From an uncultured Planctomycetaceae bacterium (GTDB lineage: Bacteria; Planctomycetota; Planctomycetia; Planctomycetales; Planctomycetaceae), in assembly GCA_903898975.1 (NCBI GenBank), contig CAIUHT010001190.1, forward strand, positions 1 through 5,226: a DNA stretch of 5,226 nucleotides, written 5' to 3'. The notes beneath the pieces were generated by a model. The model searched no databases and was not told the origin of the DNA. It worked only from the letters and a program-made list of their open reading frames with translations. Each line of letters begins with the position of its first letter. Position 1 is the stretch's first letter. This document shows positions 1-5,200 of the stretch, one piece after another. The position numbers and the translations under genes are program-made.

Positions 1-66
1 AGAGGTCGTGCAGGCGCTGGGTTGCGTGGTCACAACACGGCCCGGTCGCAAACCGCCTCGCACCGC
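1..66. other. Short flank downstream of the minus-strand unit
   Basis: These bases follow the stop codon of the 274-aa secreted protein gene. I see no complete gene, no strong hairpin followed by a T-tract on the minus strand, and no start of a neighbouring gene. Where the minus-strand transcript ends cannot be decided from this piece. Confidence 0.4.
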
Positions 67-891
67 TTACTGTTCGGTCTCTTCCGCCAGTTCACTCCGG
101 GCGCCGGCCCCGGTTTCGACGGCGGCCATCTCGACCTCGATCACCGCGGTCCGCTTGAACTCCGAGGCGGGGGCCGAGGGAAGCTTGGTGTCGCGCTCGA
201 TCTTGACGCCGAACTTCGCCAGCCCGAACGGCAGTTTCGGGGCCAGCCACAGCGTCGCGGCGTTCAGCGACCGCGACCGCTTGTCTTCGAGCAACCGCGT
301 CCCCTTGTTGATCTGCGCCGTCACGTTTTCCCCCGCAATCAACAGGCTGTCGGGGTCCCCCGGAGCGAGGTCGGGGTAGTACGTCAGCTGCGAAATGTGC
401 GGATACACCGCCAGGGCCTTTTCGGTCACCTTCTCGACCGGGCGGTCTCCCACCCGCCGCAACCCCTCGATCACCGGCAGAAATGTGACCGGCACCTGCT
501 CTTCGTCGGCTGGCTTGCCAATGACCGACACTTCGGGAATCAACACCTTGTAGATGTACACGCCCCCGGGGCCCGGGGCCTGATCGACCCCCGCCGGCTT
601 CGTGGTCGAGCGGAATTCGACCCACCGGCACGGTTGTTCCTTCCCCTGGTACTCGGCGGTCTGCTTCCCGACCGAGCTGATCAGCAACTCCTGCTGCCAC
701 TCCAGGATCTGGTCACCCGCCGCCGAGTTCGGACGCGACTGCGTCTGCTTGTACGTCCCCTCGAACCGGATCCACGTCCCGTCTTCCTTGGGCAGGTTCC
801 AGATCAGCACCTGGGCTTCCGAAGCTCCCCCCCACGCCAGACACACCACGGTCAGCGCGATCTGCAACAGGCTGTTCAACACACGCTTCAT
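67..891 (-). CDS. Secreted protein of unknown function (274 aa), second gene of a minus-strand pair
   Basis: I do not recognise the family. The start is the ATG at 889-891, because it opens a classical signal peptide: MKR, a hydrophobic core at about residues 5-20, and a probable signal peptidase I site S-E-A|Q after residue 26. An upstream extension of the same frame would place 24 poorly hydrophobic residues before it. The Cys at residue 17 does not sit in a good lipobox (L-T-V-V-C), so a lipoprotein is unlikely. The mature part alternates short hydrophobic and polar stretches, suggesting a beta-rich fold, with one Cys in a C-R-W motif (88-90), a Gly/Pro-rich turn around 105-110, and an acidic tail ending in ETEQ. 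There is no catalytic motif or further membrane segment. The gene lies 64 nt downstream of the HEAT-like protein gene on the same strand, so the two are probably co-transcribed and both exported. No good Shine-Dalgarno precedes it. Existence of the gene is well supported; its function is unknown. Confidence 0.8.
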   Translation of the reverse strand: MKRVLNSLLQIALTVVCLAWGGASEAQVLIWNLPKEDGTWIRFEGTYKQTQSRPNSAAGDQILEWQQELLISSVGKQTAEYQGKEQPCRWVEFRSTTKPAGVDQAPGPGGVYIYKVLIPEVSVIGKPADEEQVPVTFLPVIEGLRRVGDRPVEKVTEKALAVYPHISQLTYYPDLAPGDPDSLLIAGENVTAQINKGTRLLEDKRSRSLNAATLWLAPKLPFGLAKFGVKIERDTKLPSAPASEFKRTAVIEVEMAAVETGAGARSELAEETEQ

Positions 892-955
892 GACACCACC
901 AGAGAACTCTGGGAACAGACAATCACCCCGGCCACCGTTCGCGGACGCCACCACC

Positions 956-2650
956 TCAGCCACCCGCGGCAGGTGTGGCCGCCGGGGCCTCGACCCCCGC
1001 GTTGGGCTGCTTCGCCCGCAACGGCTCTTCCGCCGAGTGGATGCGGTCTTGCTTCGGCGGGTTCTGCCCCAGCCACCCGGCCAGGTCTTCCCCCTGCTGC
1101 GACAGCTTCTCGGCCCCCTTCGGCGTGATCTTCACCCCCGCCGAAATCACTGGCAGCGTCCGGTCATAAATCGCCGTCACTGCATTCTTGTGCGACGCCA
1201 GGTTCGACCGCGACGCGATCTGCGTCAGCAGGCCCTGTCCGCCACTCTCCAGCGGCTTGAACGCCCCGTAGAGCTTCACAAAACAGAGCTTCCAGCGGCG
1301 ATCCTCGGGAGCCTCGGCGGCCGCCTTCGCCATCTGGGAAGCCAGCTGCCCGATCTCCCAGGCGATCAGGCCGAGGTCGACCCCCGACTCGTAGTTCAAC
1401 TGGCCCAGGGCGAACGCCGCCTCGCTCCGCACCAGGAAATCGCGCTCTTCATCGACCAGCACCCGCGAGACCGCCTGGGCCACCACCGGGTTCCGGGCAC
1501 CAAACGACGCCAGCTTCAACTGCCCCAGTCCCTCGACCAGCCGGTACTGGTTCCACAACGGCTCGTCCTGGCTGGTCCCCAACTGCTCGACCAGCGTCTC
1601 CAGGATCGCCGACCGCTCGCTGGCCCGCAGTTCGGGCAGCCGGGCCAGCTTCACCAGTCCCGAAATGCCCCAGGTGCGCACCCCGGCGGGAATGGTGGTC
1701 TTGTCTTTCTTCATCAGTACCAGCAGGGGGGCGGTGCCCTTCGTGAAGTGCACGTCGGGGTTCCCCGGGCCGCCACCAAACTGCTCCACGCATTCCGACA
1801 GCCGGGCCAGCAGGATCGCCGTCTGCAACCGCGAGACGAAGTGGTAGTTGTAGAGATACTCGTCGGCGAGCGCGACCACGCGGTTCGCCATCGCCAGCCG
1901 CACTTCCATCTTGTCGGTCTTGGTCACGTTGGTGGGCCAGATCTCGCGAAAGAGCTGATCCTGCAGTTCGTGGGCGGGGGTCTTGCCCGCAATCCGATTC
2001 TCGGGCCGGGTCAGTTGCGCCAGCCGGTACTCGACGTACTCATCGACCAGCTTCTTCTCGTCGTCCCCTTTGAAGACCCCGTTCTGGCGGACAATCTCGC
2101 GAATCTTCGCCATCTGCTGCCGGTACTGCTTCCCCCCCTCCTCGGCTTCGAGTTCTTCGAGCCGGGTCTTGGGAGGGGCGTCGGCGGTCGTCATCCACTC
2201 GGGAGGTTCCTTCGACGGGGTGAAGCCCGCGGGCAGCCCGTTCGGATCCAGCTTCAACTCGGGCAGTGGCGGCAGTTCTTCGCCCCGCAGATTCTTCTGC
2301 TTCTTGGCGTTCAGGCCCCCCAGTCCGCCTCCCCCCATTCCGCCGCCACCGGGCATGCCGCCACCGGGCATCATCCCGCTGCCCGGCATCATGCCACCCC
2401 CCATCCCGCCGGGAATGCCCCCCGGAGGCATGCTCCCCTTGCCGCCGCCCGGCATGCCGCCTGGGCCTCCGGCGCCCGGCATCATTCCCCCGGGCATGCC
2501 ACCCCCGGGCATTCCGCCGCCGGGCATGCCCCGCCCGGCTCCCGATTTGCGTCCCGGTTGGGCTTCGACCGTCGCCGTGAACAACGCCATCCCAGCCAAT
2601 ACCGCCAGCAGGCAGCAGGTTCGAGTCATCCCACCGGTGCTCGGTTTCAT
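956..2650 (-). CDS. Secreted Gly/Met/Pro-rich protein with HEAT-like helical repeats (564 aa)
   Basis: No enzyme family is recognised. From the ATG at 2648-2650 the order is as follows. A signal peptide has its core at about residues 12-26 and a likely cleavage V-E-A|Q after residue 30. A low-complexity segment at 37-113 is built of G-M-P-G-G-like units and holds 14 Met. A proline-rich linker lies at 126-160 and a charged, probably helical, stretch at 161-215. Amphipathic helical repeats of HEAT character span about 250-445 (for example around VRTWGISGLVKLARL and RSEAAFALGQL). The tail is Ala/Pro/Gly-rich. HEAT-like solenoids usually bind other proteins, so a scaffold role in the periplasm or cell envelope is an inference. 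Start choice is uncertain: in-frame ATGs also lie at 2629, 2683 (AAGGG nine bases upstream) and 2752 (GAGG six bases upstream). I prefer 2650 because the more upstream codons include rarer Arg, Pro and Ala codons and would give an unusually long signal n-region. It is the leading gene of a probable two-gene unit. Confidence 0.8.
   Translation of the reverse strand: MKPSTGGMTRTCCLLAVLAGMALFTATVEAQPGRKSGAGRGMPGGGMPGGGMPGGMMPGAGGPGGMPGGGKGSMPPGGIPGGMGGGMMPGSGMMPGGGMPGGGGMGGGGLGGLNAKKQKNLRGEELPPLPELKLDPNGLPAGFTPSKEPPEWMTTADAPPKTRLEELEAEEGGKQYRQQMAKIREIVRQNGVFKGDDEKKLVDEYVEYRLAQLTRPENRIAGKTPAHELQDQLFREIWPTNVTKTDKMEVRLAMANRVVALADEYLYNYHFVSRLQTAILLARLSECVEQFGGGPGNPDVHFTKGTAPLLVLMKKDKTTIPAGVRTWGISGLVKLARLPELRASERSAILETLVEQLGTSQDEPLWNQYRLVEGLGQLKLASFGARNPVVAQAVSRVLVDEERDFLVRSEAAFALGQLNYESGVDLGLIAWEIGQLASQMAKAAAEAPEDRRWKLCFVKLYGAFKPLESGGQGLLTQIASRSNLASHKNAVTAIYDRTLPVISAGVKITPKGAEKLSQQGEDLAGWLGQNPPKQDRIHSAEEPLRAKQPNAGVEAPAATPAAGG
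2312..2542 (-). repeat. Coding low-complexity repeat: Gly/Met/Pro segment
   Basis: Within the HEAT-like protein gene, the minus strand carries degenerate repeats of a GGCATGCC-type core, translated as G-M-P-G-G and variants (residues about 37-113). Spacing varies between units and synonymous codons are mixed. The repeat is therefore conserved more at protein level than as an exact DNA array. Such tracts are prone to slippage, so copy number may vary between strains. On the plus strand the same bases give a Pro-rich open frame, which is a shadow. Confidence 0.8.
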
Positions 2651-2996
2651 TGCGTTTCTCGCTGGCATCCTGATCAACGGCATCTTGATCAACCCTTTCC
2701 CTCGGGCTGGCTTCCGTGTGCTGTGCTGGTTCAAGACGGCCATCCCCTGCATTGCCTACCTCAACCCGACCGTGGTCCCCATCCTCACTCGCAGACGCAG
2801 CCGCCAACCTGTCTCGACCGGAGCTCGGCGTTCAATCCGCCCACCCCGCCACCAACCCGGCAGTCGGACAGAGTTCCGAAAGATGCCCCGGCTGGAGCCT
2901 CTCAAAAACCACCTGGGGGGTGTCGTCACACGCCCGGGACAGGGGGCTTCCGTCGAAGCCAAACGAGCGGTCTAAACACGGGACCGCTATCGCCGC

Positions 2997-3026
2997 AGCA
3001 TACCATTCCAACGAACCGAATTCCAA
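2997..3026 (-). promoter_or_regulatory. Candidate sigma70-like promoter for the minus-strand unit
   Basis: Read on the minus strand, TTGGAA (3021-3026) is followed after 18 bases by TATGCT (2997-3002). Each matches four of six consensus positions, and both lie in the least GC-rich pocket of the intergenic region. The site would give a leader of roughly 340 nt to the ATG at 2650. With two imperfect boxes this is a candidate only. Confidence 0.22.
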
Positions 3027-3027
3027 C
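3005..3027. repeat. 8-bp direct repeat ATTCCAAC, period 15
   Basis: ATTCCAAC occurs exactly at 3005-3012 and 3020-3027. The pair overlaps the candidate -35 box and spacer of the possible minus-strand promoter, so it could be a pair of half-sites for a regulator. A chance occurrence is also possible. Just beside it, TCTTAAGA (3031-3038) is an 8-bp palindrome. Confidence 0.35.
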
Positions 3028-3265
3028 CTTTCTTAAGACTTCCGTCGATTCCGCCCCCCCTGGCAAGCCTCCTCCCGCAGTGACCTTCGCCCCCTTCCTC
3101 CCGTTCCTCCAGACCACAACCGCTCTGGCTGTCACAACCCTCCCAACCGGCCCCTGTTCCAACGGGAGTCAGCCCCCGCCCAGCGACTCGCACAATGGCT
3201 GTTTCGCCGGGGGCCTGATAGGCTCGAAGGGCCTCCCCACCGGGCCGCCGCCGAGGCGGAGTCCT

Positions 3266-3306
3266 GGCAGGATTATCGGGACGGTTTCCTGGGACGGGAC
3301 CCTGCC
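3266..3306. repeat. Nested inverted and direct repeats upstream of the deacylase gene
   Basis: GGCAGG (3266-3271) and CCTGCC (3301-3306) are perfect inverted arms. Between them GGGACGG is repeated exactly at 3278-3284 and 3291-3297 (period 13). The block ends 69 bases before the deacylase ATG, so it could be an operator or a leader hairpin. No promoter boxes are convincing nearby. Confidence 0.3.
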
Positions 3307-3375
3307 GGCGTCGTGTCGCTGGCGACCGGTGCCGCCCCGCCTGGCCTCCACACCCCCCGTGCGGGTTCCAATCTC

Positions 3376-4323
3376 ATGCCCGACACTCCTCAGCCGCTGC
3401 TCTTCACCGATCCCTGCTTCCTCGATCACCAGACCGGCGATCATCCGGAATCACCCGCGCGGTTGCAGGCGATTTCCCGCCGGCTCGCCGGGGCGGCGGT
3501 CACCGCCCGGTTCGATCGGGGAACGATCCGGCAGGCGACCACCGCCGAACTCGAGCGGGTCCACACCCCCCGCCACGTCGCCGAAATGCAGCGGCTGTGT
3601 GCCCAGGCCCCGGGACGGATCGAGGCCGACACCGTGGTGAGCGCGCAGTCGTACCGGGTGGCGTTGCAGGCGGCGGGCTCGGCACTGGCCGCCGTCGATG
3701 CCGCGCTGGGCGAGCAACCGCGCCGGGCGCTGTGCCTGGCGCGACCCCCGGGGCACCACGCCGTGGCCGACGGGCCGATGGGCTTTTGCCTGTTCAACAA
3801 CGTCGCGGTCGCCGCCGCCCACGCCCGGGCCCAGCATCACCTCGAGCGCGTGCTGGTGGTCGATTTCGACGTGCACCACGGCAATGGCACACAGGACATT
3901 TTTTACGAATCGGGGCACGTGCATTTTGTGTCGGTTCACCGGTCTCCGTTCTATCCCGGCACGGGAGCCGCGCACGAGACGGGGCGGGGAGCGGGGCAGG
4001 GGTGCATCTTCAACCTGCCCCTGAAGTTCGGAACTCCCCGGCGGGAGTTTCTGGCGCGATTCGAGCGACTCTTGACCGACGCGGCGACGAAATGTCGACC
4101 GCAACTGGTGCTGCTGAGCGCGGGCTTCGACGCCCACGCCGCCGACCCGGTGGGCTCGCTGGGATTGGAATCGGAAGACTACCAACCCCTGACGCGGCTG
4201 GTGGTGGACGTTGCGAAGCACCACTGCGCAGGCCGCCTGGTCAGCCTGCTGGAGGGGGGCTACAACGTCGACAAACTGGCAGAGTGCGTCGAGATCCACA
4301 TGCAGGAACTGCTGGCGGGTTAG
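3376..4323 (+). CDS. Histone-deacetylase-family (AcuC/AphA/HDAC-like) metal-dependent deacylase, 315 aa
   Basis: This is a single-domain member of the arginase-like histone deacetylase family, which uses a zinc (or iron) ion to remove acyl groups from lysine side chains or acetylated amines such as polyamines. Hallmarks in order are G-D-H-P-E-S-P near residues 21-27; R-P-P-G-H-H-A with the catalytic His pair 127-128; G-F-C-L-F-N-N (136-142); V-D-F-D-V-H-H-G (162-169), giving metal ligands D165 and H167; S-P-F-Y-P-G-T-G (190-197); A-G-F-D-A-H-A-A-D-P with the third ligand D257; and L-E-G-G-Y-N with the transition-state Tyr 296. Nothing essential is missing and the length is usual for bacterial members. 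The L-E-G-G-Y form resembles class II HDACs and bacterial amidohydrolases. Val follows the D-P motif where the polyamine enzyme HDAC10 has a gatekeeper Glu, which argues weakly against strict polyamine specificity. I chose ATG 3376 over an in-frame GTG at 3313, because the extra 21 residues are unlike the family N-terminus. There is no signal peptide, so it is cytoplasmic. It stands alone and its substrate is not indicated by neighbours. Confidence 0.95.
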   Translation: MPDTPQPLLFTDPCFLDHQTGDHPESPARLQAISRRLAGAAVTARFDRGTIRQATTAELERVHTPRHVAEMQRLCAQAPGRIEADTVVSAQSYRVALQAAGSALAAVDAALGEQPRRALCLARPPGHHAVADGPMGFCLFNNVAVAAAHARAQHHLERVLVVDFDVHHGNGTQDIFYESGHVHFVSVHRSPFYPGTGAAHETGRGAGQGCIFNLPLKFGTPRREFLARFERLLTDAATKCRPQLVLLSAGFDAHAADPVGSLGLESEDYQPLTRLVVDVAKHHCAGRLVSLLEGGYNVDKLAECVEIHMQELLAG

Positions 4324-4460
4324 GGCGCAGGCCGTACGACAGGGTTTTGAACTTGTCGGCAAGAAAAGCTGGGGGGATCATCGCAAAAAAAAGACTTGGC
4401 AAATCAAAGTCATCCAACCCATAATCCCGCCAATTGATTGTTATGAGAACTATTGCGATT

Positions 4461-4500
4461 AAAAAATGGGACAGACACAAACTGTTCCCGTCCCGATTTT
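4461..4500. terminator. Hairpin flanked by A and T tracts, possible bidirectional terminator or palindromic repeat
   Basis: A run of A (4461-4466) precedes GGGACAG, a 7-nt loop ACACAAA, and CTGTTCCC (4482-4489). This pairs as a stem with one bulged T. Alternatively GGGAC (4468-4472) pairs with GTCCC (4490-4494) as an outer stem. GATTTT follows. On the minus strand the stem is followed by ATTTTTT, a better intrinsic-terminator shape than on the plus strand. It lies about 140 bases after the deacylase stop. The GGGACAGACAC core also resembles palindromic dispersed repeats I recall from many genomes, which is recollection and not shown here. Confidence 0.4.
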
Positions 4501-4658
4501 GTGCGCCAAACAAATTGTGTAGGGCGACAGCCAGGCGAACGTGTGGCGTCAGCCAATCGGGGGCAGCGGGGCCGGCACACCCGCGGGGCGAACTCGTGGC
4601 GGATCTTTAATGTTGGCGAGGCAGAATTGATGTGCCCCGCTGCGAAAAAAATGGCGTT

Positions 4659-4673
4659 CGCGAGTCGTTCGCG
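4659..4673. repeat. Small hairpin CGCGA/TCGCG
   Basis: CGCGA (4659-4663) and TCGCG (4669-4673) are perfect 5-bp arms around a 5-base loop, with GTTCGCG occurring twice here (4656-4662 and 4667-4673). It is short and in GC-rich DNA, so it may be chance, but it adjoins the tandem repeat and palindrome block. Confidence 0.25.
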
Positions 4674-4706
4674 CGCGGCACGGTTTCACCAGCCAGCTGA
4701 CGCTGG

Positions 4707-4754
4707 GCCGTTCGCCTGATTTCGACGAGAGCCGTTCGCCTGGTTTTGACGTGG
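4707..4754. repeat. 24-bp tandem repeat, two full units plus a degenerate third
   Basis: Units at 4707-4730 and 4731-4754 match at 20 of 24 positions, both beginning GCCGTTCGCCTG. A decayed third start (GTCGTTTTGC) follows at 4755-4764. Three of the four differences between the full units are transitions. The length is a multiple of three, so it does not interrupt the minus-strand open frames, but no independent evidence of coding is present. Confidence 0.75.
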
Positions 4755-4866
4755 GTCGTTTTGCACAGGGCGTGCCGGGGACGTTCCTCGATTCCATCGC
4801 GATCGACGTCACCCACGCCGGTTTCGTACCGCACAGCGTGTGAATGCCCCCTCCGCCCGACGACGG

Positions 4867-4952
4867 TGAACGGCCCCTGCAGGGCCGCGTCACATTGGGG
4901 GGCGTAACCCAGCCCTTCGACCTGGGCTGACTGAACGAGCCCTGCAGGCTCG
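4867..4952. repeat. Palindromic repeat pair, period 65, with CCTGCAGG cores
   Basis: TGAACG-NN-CCCTGCAGG occurs at 4867-4883 and 4932-4948, identical at 15 of 17 positions, exactly 65 bases apart. Each copy sits in a palindrome: the first spans 4871-4887 (one unpaired C), and the second pairs CGAGCC (4936-4941) with GGCTCG (4947-4952) around CTGCA. Between them CAGCCC (4910-4915) pairs with GGGCTG (4924-4929) around an 8-base loop. The three-hairpin layout suggests a small non-autonomous element or structured RNA rather than random DNA. Confidence 0.6.
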
Positions 4953-4975
4953 CTCCTGGGAGAGTCGATCGCGCT

Positions 4976-5007
4976 CCGGACGCCGCGCGTGGTTCGAGCG
5001 CGTCCGG
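4976..5007. repeat. Perfect 8-bp inverted repeat CCGGACGC/GCGTCCGG
   Basis: The arms at 4976-4983 and 5000-5007 are exact complements with a 16-base loop. The hairpin lies between the CCTGCAGG repeat pair and the large inverted repeat, continuing the series of stem-loops. No T-tract follows on the plus strand, so a simple intrinsic terminator is unlikely. Confidence 0.5.
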
Positions 5008-5026
5008 CACCGCCTTGGGCTGCCGT

Positions 5027-5092
5027 CCCCCCTCTCCCGCGCGAACCGCTGTGCCAAGCACGAACACCGTCGTCGCGGGGGAGGGGAGGGGG
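5027..5092. repeat. Large imperfect inverted repeat with C-rich and G-rich arms
   Basis: The left arm (5027-5044, reading CCCCCCTCTCCCGCGCGA) and the right arm (5073 onward, TCGCGGGGGAGGGG...) pair at 15 of 18 positions around a 28-base interior at 5045-5072. The CTCTCCCGC / GCGGGGGAGGG style resembles dispersed palindromic repeats common in intergenic DNA of GC-rich bacteria; that resemblance is from memory. The right arm doubles as a G-quadruplex motif. Confidence 0.55.
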
Positions 5093-5099
5093 TGGGGGG
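5077..5099 (+). other. Putative G-quadruplex motif with single-base loops
   Basis: The plus strand reads G5-A-G4-A-G5-T-G6: four G-runs of at least four joined by one-base loops. This satisfies the strictest usual G-quadruplex pattern, of a kind expected to fold very stably. It would compete with the hairpin formed by pairing to the C-rich arm at 5027-5044. Location outside any gene hints at a structural or recombination role, but no function is shown. Confidence 0.7.
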
Positions 5100-5154
5100 A
5101 CAGTAAGTTGTCGTCCGGTCGCTGGCATGTGACCGCCATCCACCACACGCCGCC

Positions 5155-5173
5155 AAACCCCGCCGGGCGGTTT
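5155..5173. repeat. Hairpin AAACC/GGTTT
   Basis: AAACC (5155-5159) pairs with GGTTT (5169-5173) around a GC-rich 9-base interior that can itself pair partly. The overlapping pairing CCGCC (5150-5154) with GGCGG (5166-5170) is an alternative. It has only three T after the stem, so it is a weak terminator candidate. Confidence 0.3.
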
Positions 5174-5184
5174 CAGCTTGGAGT

Positions 5185-5200
5185 ACGGCGCTTCCGCCGT
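5185..5200. repeat. Perfect hairpin ACGGCG-CTTC-CGCCGT
   Basis: Six exact base pairs close a CTTC tetraloop. The surrounding TTGGAGTACGGCG...CGCCGTCTT string recalls short dispersed repeats with a GGAGT-GCGGC hairpin core that I associate with Planctomycetota/Verrucomicrobiota intergenic DNA. That association is memory-based and unverified. The element probably continues past the right edge. Confidence 0.4.

Larger units (their letters stand above)
2651..3375. other. Divergent intergenic region without a supportable gene
   Basis: This stretch lies between the start of the minus-strand secreted-protein unit and the deacylase gene. Open frames cross it in several phases, but none combines a plausible start, ribosome site and sensible composition; a TTG-initiated minus-strand frame at 2926-3162 is rich in AGG and GGG codons. 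It holds a lower-GC pocket around 2970-3040 with a possible promoter and an 8-bp direct repeat, a pyrimidine-rich section at about 3040-3180, and short direct and inverted repeats just upstream of the deacylase (3266-3306). It presumably holds the promoters of both divergent units. If the secreted-protein gene starts at 2683 or 2752, the region is correspondingly shorter. Confidence 0.6.

Noticed and set aside
22..1128. Plus-strand open frame of 368 codons at the left edge
   Set aside because: It is antisense to the 274-aa protein gene and the end of its upstream partner. The translation is Arg/Pro/His-rich, while the minus strand gives signal peptides and normal protein composition.
1983..2975. 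Plus-strand Pro-rich open frame covering the Gly/Met/Pro segment
   Set aside because: The poly-Pro text is the reverse complement of the glycine codons of the minus-strand gene. The last 75 residues enter the intergenic region without any start or ribosome site of their own.
2926..3162. Minus-strand TTG-started 78-aa frame in the divergent region
   Set aside because: It depends on a rare start, is heavy in AGG/GGG codons and has no supporting ribosome site or neighbour.
3313..3375. GTG start extending the deacylase by 21 residues
   Set aside because: The extension is Ala/Gly/Pro-rich and precedes the point where the family N-terminus begins; the ATG at 3376 places the conserved G-D-H-P-E-S motif at a normal distance.
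602..3640. Very long plus-strand open frame (about 1012 codons)
   Set aside because: It runs antisense through both secreted-protein genes, across the intergenic region and into the deacylase gene in another frame. Its product is His/Pro/Arg-rich with no domain pattern, typical of a GC-rich shadow frame.
4352..4363. CTTG-TCGG-CAAG hairpin after the deacylase stop
   Set aside because: The stem is only four pairs and is followed by A-rich rather than T-rich sequence on the coding strand, so it is not a believable terminator.
4241..4513. Minus-strand 90-aa frame with a short hydrophobic stretch
   Set aside because: It overlaps the 3' end of the deacylase gene antisense. The hydrophobic part comes from the AT-rich patch and the rest is Pro/Arg-rich.
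4549..5148. Possible 199-aa minus-strand gene in the repeat region
   Set aside because: It spans the tandem repeat, palindromes and G-run and lacks protein-like hydrophobic patterning. A second frame on the same strand is equally open, so openness reflects composition.
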